Source of the DNA: Septoria linicola
Lineage: Eukaryota > Ascomycota > Dothideomycetes > Mycosphaerellales > Mycosphaerellaceae
Reading direction: 5' to 3'
NCBI GenBank assembly: GCA_024114885.1
Contig: CP099419.1
Coordinates: 3,410,001-3,474,000 of the forward strand
Length of the DNA: 64,000 nucleotides
In this document: in pieces, positions 21,099 to 31,714 of the stretch
How the letters are laid out: every line of letters begins with the position of its first letter
Numbering within the stretch: the stretch's first letter is position 1
Notes under the pieces: generated by a model
Database searches by the model: none
What the model was told of the DNA's origin: nothing
What the model saw: the letters and a program-made list of their open reading frames with translations, nothing else
Program-made: the position numbers and the translations under genes

Positions 21099-22217
21099 TC
21101 AAAGCTCATCGTCCGTTTCTTCGTCATCTTCTTCCTCAGCGGCATTCGAGACAGGTTGAGGCGTGGGCTCTTTCACCGCCCTGGAAGGCAAATTTCTGGT
21201 TTTGCGTGCTTGCTGTGATGTCGGTTCGTCATCGACGTCCATGCGCTCCGCTTCTTTGTGCCTTCCTCGAAGAGTGCGCTGAGAAGCTACAGGCAGGGCG
21301 GCAGACTTGTGCGAGGTGATCTCGTCTTCATCCTCAGTAGCGACGGCAGCATCTGCATCACCTGAGTCTGGCGTAGCTTGATCATGCCTGAATACATCGT
21401 CTCCAGGAGCGTTCATGACTTCCTCATCATTGTCAGATGCCTCATGATTATCGCTGGAAGCTGATTGTGGCGGCGCTGCAGCTTTCCGTTTGCCGCTGCG
21501 AGATGCTCCTGCCTTCTTTGACGTTCGCAAAGACCTAGCATCGTTGACTTCCTCGGCGGTTCCAGGATCAATTGTAGCGCCTTGAAGGAGTCTCTGCTGA
21601 TCGCGAATCTTCAGTTTCTTAGCATTCAGCAAGACCGCAAATTTGCTTAGTAATTCATCTTCATGCTCCTTCTTTGCCCTGACCAGCATGTCCAGCTCGG
21701 TGGTCAGCTTCGCAACCGCATCTTTCTGCGACTCCACCGAAGCCTGCAAAACTTCTAGTTGAGACCGGAGATCGTAAGCCTCGGCAGTTGCTGTATCCAC
21801 CCAGTCGAAGATATCAATCTCCGTGGCTGCCGTGTTCTCTTGTAGACGAATCGTGCCGAGTCTCTGGGTGATGCCATCCACGTTTTTCCGGATAGTGATC
21901 GTGGCCGTGGAGCCATTGATCGCGGCAACAGTCTCCACACCTTGCAGGGACTCCGGCAAAGTGCTCTCTGGTTGTCGATGAAGAAGTGCGAACTTGAGCA
22001 GGGTCTTCCATTCTTCGAAATTGCCCTTGAAATTGCGGTCCTGGTATGACTTCGTGTCGGCTTCTGCAAAGGACAGGACATACAGCTCTGACTTGTTCGT
22101 ACCAATGAGCTTCAGATCTAAGTCACCCCGTCCCTCCTTAGCGACATTGAGCAGCAAGTCCTCCGACTTGTTGTCCGTCCTACGCAGGCGAAGGACGTGC
22201 TTTGTCGGAGCAGCCAT
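21099..22217 (-). CDS. XRCC4 homologue (NHEJ scaffold, Lif1-like)
   Basis: A single exon encodes 372 aa. XRCC4/Lif1 binds DNA ligase IV and XLF in non-homologous end joining in the nucleus. Residues about 1-145 form the beta-rich head domain (KHVLRLRRTD ... NFEEWKTLLKFALL ... DIFDWVD). Residues about 145-205 are a long coiled coil. The segment ELLSKFAVLLNAKKLKIRDQ closely matches the ligase IV-binding part of the human XRCC4 stalk. The C-terminal half is acidic and Ser-rich, with a basic patch (SRSGKRKAAA) that could be a nuclear localisation signal, and it ends EEEDDEETDDEL. The gene is divergent from Byr4, with 594 bp between the start codons. Confidence 0.85.
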   Translation of the reverse strand: MAAPTKHVLRLRRTDNKSEDLLLNVAKEGRGDLDLKLIGTNKSELYVLSFAEADTKSYQDRNFKGNFEEWKTLLKFALLHRQPESTLPESLQGVETVAAINGSTATITIRKNVDGITQRLGTIRLQENTAATEIDIFDWVDTATAEAYDLRSQLEVLQASVESQKDAVAKLTTELDMLVRAKKEHEDELLSKFAVLLNAKKLKIRDQQRLLQGATIDPGTAEEVNDARSLRTSKKAGASRSGKRKAAAPPQSASSDNHEASDNDEEVMNAPGDDVFRHDQATPDSGDADAAVATEDEDEITSHKSAALPVASQRTLRGRHKEAERMDVDDEPTSQQARKTRNLPSRAVKEPTPQPVSNAAEEEDDEETDDEL

Positions 22218-22811
22218 GACTCAGGCTATTGTTCGGCGAATTAGCAAGTCGTCTTGCACGCGACTGTCTGAAGTTGAAATTGGAATACTACATGCAAGTC
22301 AACGCGAGTTTATTCCCAGGATATGTGGCTTTGTCGAGCTGTAGCTGCCTTGCTGCCGCCTTCGCATATGCAGAGAGGCGTTTGATAGACCGGGCCGAGC
22401 TCGGTGCCTGCAGATGGCTTGCTTTACGGTCTCAAGATGAGCGGTTTGCAGTTGCTATGCAACTTCAAATTTTTGCTCGCGACGCGTCGTTGAAGGTCAG
22501 CTGTAGAACTGTGCACTTGGTCCGGGACCTGGTCGCATGGTAGCCGGAGAATAGGCCAGTGAGATGGTGGTAGAGAACTACACTAAAATAAGGGTTTCGC
22601 GCAAGCGTCCGTGCGCTCTGAGCGACCTGCCACCACAAGAGCAACTTGCCAGCAGGACAACCTCCCGCATGAACTCCTCTGCCAACACACACTCCGCCGC
22701 GTCCGCGTCCCAGGGCCTTCCTTTCCCTTCGCAGGCGCATGACGCCCCATCTCGGGTCAGCAGCTCGCGCACGTCGCGGTGACAGGCTCTCGAAACACGA
22801 CGACAGCAACA
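22218..22811. other. Divergent promoter region, XRCC4 / Byr4
   Basis: The 594 bp are shared by two divergent genes. The region contains an ACGCGT palindrome and two other CGCG cores. No internal gene is supported. Confidence 0.5.
22482..22487. promoter_or_regulatory. Candidate MCB (MBF-binding) site ACGCGT
   Basis: ACGCGT is the core of the Mlu cell-cycle box, used in ascomycetes by MBF for G1/S transcription. It lies in the shared promoter of a DNA-repair gene and a mitotic-exit gene. The same hexamer also occurs elsewhere in the window, so chance is a real alternative. Confidence 0.3.
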
Positions 22812-25307
22812 ATGGCGGTCGAATCTTGGGACCTGGACGATGACTTTCAGGGCGACTTCCAGGCCTTTGGCAACACGAGTATCGGCACCGGACCATTGAG
22901 CATGTCATCGCGGATGAGCACGCGTTCGGAATCTGTGGCCGGCGATGAGGATTGGAACGTAGTCATCACACCGAACGACGAGCAGAGCACGACGCAGGCG
23001 ATCCAGTCCGCAAAACAGGCTGGTATACCACTGCCAGAAAATGTACCTACGAGTGCGCTGTTAGGCGGCACTATCAAGCGACTAGGGAAGAAGAAGTCGA
23101 AGCAAAAGATAGACCACGACTGGGACAACGATCTGGAAATGTCCGACCAGCCACTGCAGCTGAAGGCCAGGATCGAAGACCCAGGCGTCATGTCTGATGA
23201 AGGATTCGACGACTTTGACGAAGACCTCGAAGGGAGCTTGGGTATCAGATTCGCCGGAAAGCGCGAGAACCGAACACGCAGCGGTTCTGCTTCAGTGATG
23301 AGCCCAAGCCTGGGATCTGCGACCGCAGACAGCGAGGTCGATGACCTGGGCGGACTTGACTTTCCGGAAGGACCAATGGACTTCGAGGCCATGTTGAAAA
23401 AACGACGGGCTGCAGACGCAGAGCTATCAGACTTGTCCCAGCCAAGCTCCGCAGTGATCGAACAGGAGCCTACGATGAACACCCATAAGAAGTCCAAGCT
23501 AGAATCTGATGACAACGATGACTTTTTAGGCGACCTAGATCTGGGTGATGGGGAGACACTGAATGTTCGTAAACGCACAACAAACCGGAATGTGCAGGTG
23601 AAATCGACCAGGCCACCTCCCTCAGCTCAGCGGCCAGCGACTACACTCAACTTCCACGACAGAACAACCAATAAGCCTATATACACACGATCACACATTC
23701 CACGACCGGTGTCAGGTACTCGGCAAACCTCACGACTTGATCCCGTGTTTGAGAATGGCGACACTCATGGTCTCCGGAACAGAAGAGGTCCTACCACGAC
23801 CAGTGCGCAGCTGCTTCGTTCTAAGCGTTCGATGCCTGTTTTGCGCAATCAGTCAAGCCACGGATCTCTCGCGAAAACATCCGTCCCATTTCTGCCGGCT
23901 GGTGTCTCCAATTCTCAATCGTCTCATGTTACTGCACACCGCGCTATGCCATATCACCTACGGCGCGACTCCGATCCTAGCAGAGCCGGTGCTCAGTCGC
24001 CTCCTCCACCACGTCCCAGCTCAAGACTCTCTAACCAGATAACTCCAGATACCCCATCACGAGCGTCGAGACACAGAGAAAACGTAGCACCCGCTGCATT
24101 GGTACGACAGGCTGCAGCCAAGCACACCTTGACGAAGCCGATCAAGAAGCGGCATTTTGGTGATGGCAACGAACTCGAAATCTTCGATGATCTACCAACA
24201 TCAGTGTCCAAGGAGAGCAAATTTGTCAAACAGCCTGTTGGGAGAGGTCCGCCCAAACAAAGCACGTTACGGCGAACACAAAGTCGTAGCGAGGTTACTG
24301 ACGCCAGTAAACGAAATTCAGCGATCACAGTCGTCCCAGATAGAATGATGACCCCGGCCCCACCAAGGACGCCTGCAAGTCCCACAAAAGGCTTCCATGA
24401 TGCCCCCACTGCAACGCCGAGCTACTTACGTGACACTGCAGCAAGTAGAATTGCCAGAGAAACACGACTAGCCCATCAGCCACGGCCGCGAAGCGAAGGA
24501 CCTCTGCAACCATTGACTACCAATTGGAAAGCTCAAGTGGCGGCGAGAAGCCCATTCTCTAGCCCTAGTGCACAGCGGCAGAAGAGTGTCCGGAGACCTG
24601 GCCTGATTGCGGGTATTGGGTCGCATGTGGCCAAGAGTAAGTGCCAAGATTGTTATCTTGGTTGTTGTGACTACAGCTAATAGAGCGCAGGCGAGAAAGG
24701 CATGATCTATAACCCCCAGACACTTCGGTGGGAGGGCAATGAGAACACGTTACAGGAGTTTGACATCACTCCTCTGGAAACTCCAACGCCACAGCTTCGA
24801 CCGCGCTCGTCGTACATTGAACGGACGCACCAGCGGTCCAACACCTCGCCATCACGGCCAGCCTTGATCTCGCATGTACCTACCGGCAGTGGCTTCAACA
24901 TCCAAGTCCAAAATGGTATGGTGTATGATCCACAGCAGATGAAGTGGTTGAAAGTCAAGGGTGGCCGCGATGTTTCCGGTCAACTCTCACCTTCTGCGAC
25001 TGACGTTGAGGATGAGGAAGACGCATTTGCGGGCATCGAAGACCTCAAGGACGAGAACGCGCCGGCTGCCGGCAGAGGCATCAGTGGAATGGGCAGTCCA
25101 ATGTCCACTGCTGCTGCTCCCGCTGAAAACTTCCACGAAGAGTTCGATATCGGCCTTCGATTCATTGATCTCCAAAGGACAGAAGAAGATGCCTGGAGAC
25201 GAATCTGCTCGAGCTGGTTCACTGGCGATCAACCGCGACCCGACGACGGGAGATGGCGACGCAGCATCCGAGACATTGTCCCCGCCGAAGGCTTTGGTAG
25301 CTTCTGA
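22812..25307 (+). CDS. byr4: Byr4/Bfa1-like mitotic exit (septation) GAP subunit
   Basis: Exons 22812-24636 and 24691-25307 give 813 aa; the intron (GTAAGT..GCAG) joins A|GC as Ser. With Bub2/Cdc16, Byr4/Bfa1 forms the two-part GAP that holds the Spg1/Tem1 GTPase inactive at spindle pole bodies until chromosomes segregate. The N-terminus WDLDDDFQGDFQ and the segment GIPLPENVPTSALLGGTIKR are typical of filamentous-fungal Byr4. The middle (about 240-600) is disordered and Ser/Arg/Pro-rich. The C-terminus contains the paired motifs MIYNPQTLRWEGNE and MVYDPQQMKWLKV, and then FDIGLRFIDLQRTEEDAWRR. The frame upstream opens with GTG at 22779; the ATG at 22812 was used. Confidence 0.88.
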
Positions 25308-26191
25308 TAGTAGCTCCTTCCTGATGTAGATTTCGTTGCTTTTTCACAACTGCAGATAATTGTTGTCTTATAGCCTGCAGCATTTTTTGGGAACGGATTT
25401 TCGAAAAAGTGGCAGCGTGGGAGGTGCTTCTGAATAATAAGCGCGGCGCTGTGTATAGCACGACGAAACGACGATATGATGACCAAATGCAAATATCTCT
25501 ACTATGAGCCTGCATCTCCGTTTCTGCATATCAGCATCATCTCTGCAACTCGCCCTTGCAAGCATCGGTCATTGACTACAGATCCAGCAAGCCATCGGAT
25601 TCCCATGCACGAACACGCGAGGACGCTGGGCCGAACATGCTCCCACGTGTGCTTGGCGATGGACTTGTACATCTGAGCACCGCGTTGCTTCTGGACCGTG
25701 ACTCTTCAGCCACTTAAACACCTTCTTCGCAGCACGTTGTCCACTCCTCACGGGCGGTAGTCGCCAGTCTATATACCCGCGCTCCTTGGCTCTTCTGCAC
25801 CCAAGCCTTCCTTCGCCTTGGCGGTCGTCGAACAGGCAGGTCGTCCAAGCATAGTTCCGCGCCTCATGGTCGTCCGACCATTCGCGATGCCTGCATTTGC
25901 ACGAGGTGCACTCGAGGCCAAGCAGCGTCGAACTACACCGAGCCGAAGCAATGCTTGTCTTCCCTGCTTGTCGTCGGCGGCGTCTTTTGGGTCCTGATTG
26001 CACTCGCTACCAGGGCTGATGAGCCTGTTCCACGGCGTGACGGCAATCACCGTTATTCTAAGCTACTGGAGCTTGCTTCTGCAGGTACACAGCAGTAGGC
26101 GATCTTGTAGGTATAAATGAGCCAGGCTCGTAGATTTTCTTCCATCAAGGTTGAACTCTTTTGCTAGAGTTGACGACTTCCATTGGCTATC
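25308..26191. other. Intergenic region with an unassigned open frame
   Basis: The 884 bp lie between Byr4 and the phosphatase. A plus-strand frame 25718-26096 is open without an ATG and encodes a predicted membrane helix near its end. Overlapping minus-strand frames (25569-26003, 25769-26050) are also open. No family is recognised and the true coding strand, if any, is unclear. Confidence 0.35.
26112..26118 (+). promoter_or_regulatory. TATA box of the alkaline phosphatase gene
   Basis: TATAAAT lies 80 nt upstream of the ATG at 26192, a usual distance for a fungal TATA-type promoter. This would suit a gene that is strongly switched, for example by phosphate, but no Pho-type site was identified. 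Confidence 0.45.
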
Positions 26192-28574
26192 ATGAAGTCC
26201 TTTACTAGGTTATCTGCAGCTGCCGGGCTCGTGTCTGTGGTTGGAGCCCAAACTTTTCGAAGATTCGGCACTTGTACGTCAAGAAAGTTGTGTCCATAGC
26301 TGGAGACTCAAGCTAACCCGTGCATCCAACTCAAGGCCCTACACTCGGATGTGTTATCCCTCCAGACCAGCAGGATTTCCTCGCGGGACAATATTTCGAT
26401 ATTCGTGTGGAGATTCACGCGCCAGTCAATGGCTCAGAAGCCACCAACGGCGTGCCGGATGAAGACTTCACTTTCACGATCAGCAAAGATGGCGGCGCGC
26501 CACAGCCTGTGACCACATACTTTGAGCTTGATGAGCCAGAGATTGAGACCTGGGACTTCAGCTACTTCGAAGATCTCTTTGCTAGTGATGCTGGCACGCC
26601 ATCCGCCGTGAACGTGGCTTCGAAGGCGTGGAGACGAGTTGCATTGTACGAGCCTGGCGAGTACACTGCAGTTCTGACCTACAATAATGGCAGTAAGTTC
26701 AAAGCCCATTGAACTAGACGTACCATGACCTAACACATCGGTAGCCAATACTACTGCCAACTGGCTGGTCCGCGACATTGAACAGGTCCGCAAGACCAAG
26801 AACATTCTCCTCTTTATTGGAGACGGCATGACCACAAACATGGTCACCGCCGCTCGTCTGATTGGGCACAAGACCGTCAATGGACGATATCAGAGTACTC
26901 TGGCTCTTGACAAGTTCCCGACCATCGTAAGTCTCGGCATAAACTATTCCGCCCCCTGGCTCGCTCCAACCCACCACAGCACCTTCACATGATACGACAT
27001 GCTCCATAAATGTCCCAGAAGCTAATAACAGAGCCAAGGGACACCAAATGACTCATTCAATTGATACGTTCATTACGGATTCCGCCAATTCTGCCACCGC
27101 CTTGTACACTGGCCATAAGTCGGTCGTGAACGCACTGGGTGTGTACGGAGACACCTCTCCAGATCCTTTCGATGATCCCAAGGTCGAGACCATTGCCGAG
27201 ATCTTCCACCGCTTGGCTGGAGGTCATGTCGGCATTGTGTCAACTGCATTCATCGCAGATGCCACTCCAGCCGCTTTGACAGCTCACACTAGAGAGCGTG
27301 GCGAGTACGGTGCTGTAATCGACTCGTTCATTAACGGCATTGTCAACTACACCTGGACTGAGTGGAACGGCCCAGATGTGCTCTTCGGTGGTGGTGCTGA
27401 GAACTTCTGCAGCCCAGAGCTTGGTGGAGAGACTTACCAGGATCTTGACTACTACAAAGTCTTCGCAGACGCTGGCTACAATATCGTCTACAACAAGACC
27501 CAGCTTGAGGCTACCTCCAGCGAGGAGAGAACTCTGGGCATCTTCTCTCAATCCAACATGGCCAAGTGGCTAGACCGCAACGTCTACACTGCCAACCTCA
27601 ACACCACTGAGTCTCCTACCTGCAACAACGGAACTGCAGAGGATCAGCCAGGTCTCAAGGAGATGACCGTCAAGGCCATTGACATTCTCAACAACCGTGC
27701 TGGCGACAAGGGTTGGTTCATCATGTCTGAGGCCGCATCCGTCGACAAGATGATGCATGTCCTCGACTACGATCGTGCTCTTGCGGAGCTTCTCGAGCTC
27801 GACGACACCGTCAAGCACTCCATCGAGCACCTCAAGGAGATCGACGCCTACAAGGATACCCTCATCGTCGTTACCGCCGACCACGGTCACGGCTTCGACG
27901 TCTTTGGCAACGTGGACACCCAGTACTTCAACGAGCAAACCGACGACCGCGACAAGCGCAGCGCCATCGGCGTGTACGAGCGATCTGGCCTCTCCGGCTA
28001 CGTCAACACCGGCGACCTCAAGTATGCCGACTCCAACTTCCCGTCCAACTGGGAGCCACGCTACACCCTCGCCCAAGGCTTCGGAGCATTCCCAGACCAC
28101 CGCGAGAACTTCCAAGTCAACAAGAACGGCCCGCGCACCCCAGCACGCAATATTTCTGGTTTCCCATCAACCGACTTCTTCGCCAACCCATCAGACGACC
28201 AGAACGGCATCACCATCAACGGCACGCTCCCCACCTCTGCCAACCAAGGCGTCCACTCCCTCACCGACGTCACAGTCTGGGCACAAGGTCCTTGCTCCGA
28301 GCTCTTCGGTGGAGTCTACAACTCCATCGACGTCTTCTTCAAGATGGCCGAGTGCTTAGGTCTCTCTGAGAAGAGAGGCGGCGGTAACGGCACTGCGCCA
28401 GGTTATGGCCACACGAAGAAGCACGAGCAAAAGGACAACTGGGAGAAGTGTGAGGGTAAGAAGGGCTATACGAGGTATGATGAGAAGCACCCACGGTATG
28501 CCGGGGAGAATGCTCATGGACATAATACTGGTGTGAAGCCGAGGAGTGCTAAGCCAGGACATGACTACTGCTAG
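26192..28574 (+). CDS. Secreted alkaline phosphatase
   Basis: Exons 26192-26273, 26336-26692, 26745-26926 and 27039-28574 give 718 aa. The start MKSFTRLSAAAGLVSVVGA is a signal peptide, so the protein enters the secretory route. After an N-terminal beta-rich segment (about 25-150) comes the metallo-phosphatase core. IGDGM has the metal-binding Asp173, TDSANSAT has the nucleophile Ser222 (equivalent to E. coli Ser102), and TADHGHGFD supplies further metal ligands. Several NxT/S sites suggest N-glycosylation. The last about 70 residues form an unusual charged Lys/His/Gly tail with two Cys, ending GHDYC. The last intron is the longest at 112 nt, and its acceptor was chosen to give the conserved GHQMTHSID. 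The reaction is hydrolysis of phosphomonoesters to release phosphate. Confidence 0.9.
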
Positions 28575-28740
28575 AGGCAGGATGTGTCATGGAGGAAGGA
28601 AGTAGGTCAAGACATGAGATGAGAAGTGATAACCAGACACGAACTGTGCACAGAAATATCTGCCTAGAGCTTTGTATATACAGACAGACACGTAATCACC
28701 TTACGTCCGCCTACATCTACATGACTCCTACTCCGAGATT

Positions 28741-31463
28741 TCATGACAAGAACGAATTCCTCGAAACCTCCCAATCGCCGTCGAAGAAGCCCATCGCCAG
28801 TACACCTTCCAGGCCTTTCGCCAACATCGTCCTATCAGCAATAACAAAGTCCGGCTGACCACTGCCTGGCATAATCGGTACAGGTCTCGCTGCAATTGCT
28901 AAACTCGCTTCATCTACACCCCAGACGACCAGTTCCAATCGACCTAGTGGCAAGGGCCGAAGGAATATCGCAGCTAGCCCTAAGCCTGCAATGGCAACGT
29001 AATCTTCGTGCACGCCAAACGAGTTTCGAACGCGGATCTGCCCGTTCTCAACCTTGACGGCAAAGTCTTTGTGATATCCTACTGGCAGATCTGGGCCTAT
29101 GGCTACGCTGATGATGTTTCCTGGAGCTTCGAGGGCAGATTGGTAGTCTGAGGTCAGTGCGGCGTCGGCGGAAAAGTACTGACATAGATTGCGCGAGATC
29201 TGGAGAGCGATATGTCTTGTTGTGTTGTCGTTGGAGTGTTCGACAATCTGGAATGCGCCGTGCGTGCGGAGGACGGAGTCCATCTGGCCCAGCTGGCGGC
29301 CAAGACGAGGGGGAAACTGCGGCAGAGTGTCCGTTCTGTCGTCTACTACGTGCCAGGTACCATTGCGTCTGCTTAGAATGCAGTCATGATCGGAAGCTAG
29401 CTGTGAAAGGGATACGTTGCGCTTGTCGAGCGTGAAAACAGAGCACTCGCTGAAGTATGTCGGTAGCTGAAACATCCTGATGTTGGTCGTTCGCACGACG
29501 CAACCACTTGTCAAAGCATCGAAGAGAACATCAATGCGACCCAGTTGGCCAGGAGTGTGGAGCTGCAGAACGTGCACGCCGTGCTTTGGTCCCGTGTCCG
29601 CCGGATTTGCAACAGTCATTGTGAAGTCTTGCAGCTCGAAGCCGCTGATCATAGCATTGCTGCGCTCTATCTGCTGCTTGTAGAATGCTTTTAGCGGATC
29701 TGTAGTGAACACGCCGTCCCAAAAATGTGGTTGACCTGCGAGCTCCAGATACGTGCTGTTTGCCCCTGCTTCGCCTATAAGCTGGCTCTGAAGTCTGGAA
29801 TGATACGGCGGTACATTGTCGTCTTTGCCTCCGTGCTGTTGTAAGACAGGAATGCCTTTGCTGTTTGACAGCAAGAGCTCGTGTCTATAGCTCCCTAGAG
29901 CGGCCTGAACAACAACCGTTCTACCTGGATCAGCGGCTTGCCAGAATGTATGAGGCACATAGTTCTGTATGGATGAGTAGCCAGACAGTGGTGCTGCCGC
30001 GATGACATTGTCCGGACGATGAAGCAGCGTGTACCATGTACCTTGTCCGCCATTACTGTGCCCGGCTACGAGCCACTTCTTGGTATTAATGCCAGGCCCT
30101 CGCCACCCATTGTGCTCGATCCAATCATCGATCATGTCTATTGCAGCCTCAACATCGGTGAAGCCGAAGGCGTGCCAGTCGTCACCACTCCATGGAGTTC
30201 CGCCTGTAGGGAACAGTACCCAGGCCGGAAGATCTGGTAATGGCTCTAGAGCCAGGCGCATGTCATCCCGCTCTACCTCAACGCCTGCGCCGTGCAGGCC
30301 AAGGAGGACTGGCAAAGGTGTTGCGTTTCCCGCGGCATCGATAGCCTTCCGTGAAGGTGCCCTTAAAATGGCATAGGATACTGTGCCGCTCGGATGTAAG
30401 AATGTAACCTTGTGCGGCTCGCCAGCAATCCGATGTACGAGATCTGCAAGTACAGTCAATGATAGGCCATACAGGCCGCCCCGTCTGTATTTGAAGTCGA
30501 TCCTGACACGCCAGTCTGATCTGACACAGCTAATACGAAACGCTACAGGTCTCGACTGGCCGGGCACAAGACGTATCTCGTTGTCGGAGGCTAGCTCTGC
30601 TAAGCAGGCATTGTGTGTGGCCTCGACAGCGTAGATGTAGAGGTCCTCTAGATCGTCATTACGCAAGACGACTGACGCCCATGGACTGGCCAAGTTCTGA
30701 CCAGTGGGCGATCCGATCAGGTCTGATATCAATATGCCAGTTCGTGGTTGTAGAACCGGTAACAGCCCCGGCCACGACGATACAAGTGCCAGGTTGACTA
30801 GCATTTGTGGCTTTTCGACGCCGCCCATCGCTCTCACGTCGCGGACTAGCCTGATGTCGATCTGGTGGCGACCTGGCGCTAAACGCAGTACAGTGTGCGC
30901 GTTTTCGTAGCTGTAAAAGTCGCCACCAAAGTAATGGACATGATCAATCCAGAATTCGAGAATCTGAGGGTTTCTCAGTGTCAATGGTCTCAATAGGCCA
31001 TCTTGAACGATGATCTCGCCTCTGAGCCACGCTTGCCACTGGTAGGCACTCCAGCCGTAAACATTGCGAAGACTTTCCCACTCGACTTCAGGAAAATCTA
31101 CAAGTAGTTCGGCACCCACAATCCGTGAGCGATCAGTGAGGTTTGCTGTTACAGTCGACCAGCTGATGGTCCCGTTGACAGCGAGGGAGCTCCTGAAAGT
31201 AGCATTACCCTGGTATGGTAGTGAATGAAAACCGCCATGATGCTCAAGAGGATCTGCACCCCATACGGCCTCTGCTCGGAGATCAGCCTGTAGCCAGTCA
31301 CCGTTCTGCTCACCTTCACACCTCGTGTGCCTATCTGAAAAGGTCCCAAGACTTTCCAGTCGTGCGAAAACTGATATGCAGGCTGGAGCGTTTGGGAGTT
31401 GATAGTCTTCTGTGTCGGGACGACATAGCTGGCCAGCAGCGAATACAGGTTCCCCAGCAGCAT
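28741..31463 (-). CDS. Large secreted alpha/beta hydrolase (S9 peptidase/esterase-like)
   Basis: Exons 31463-31322 and 31271-28741 give 890 aa. The 50-nt intron (GTGTGA..CAG) joins FQIGTR|EAVWGADPLEHHGGF. The big open frame alone continues to a GTG at 31488 and would give a false N-terminus. The true exon 1 frame supplies SHDWKVLGPFQIGTR, the normal start of this fungal family. A short hydrophobic leader (MLLGNLYSLLASYVV) may be a signal peptide. The first about 370 residues are beta-rich. The hydrolase domain has VLLGLHGAG (oxyanion region) and AGHSNGG with nucleophile Ser453, and QPHFWDGVF probably holds the His. The substrate is unknown: peptidase, ester or polymer depolymerase are all possible. 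The start is uncertain and an earlier exon is possible. Confidence 0.8.
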
Positions 31464-31714
31464 GATTTGTCGTGCCGTTATGCTGCACTGCACAAGTGCG
31501 TGATCAATGCTGGAGAGGAGTTGATTGCATGACGAGATCTGGGAAGACAACAGTCAAGCGAGATCAGCTATAGAACTAGTCTCGCACTAGCGCGGATCGG
31601 CTATTTCCTTCGAGACATCCCTTCTCTGGCAAGCAACGGGCATCGATCTCCGCCCACTGCACGACAAGCCGACTTGCGCACTCATTCACTCACTTCTGAT
31701 GGACCGATAAGTGA

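Noticed and set aside
27570..28115. 181-aa antisense ORF in the alkaline phosphatase
   Set aside because: It is a Val/Leu-rich shadow of a biased coding strand.
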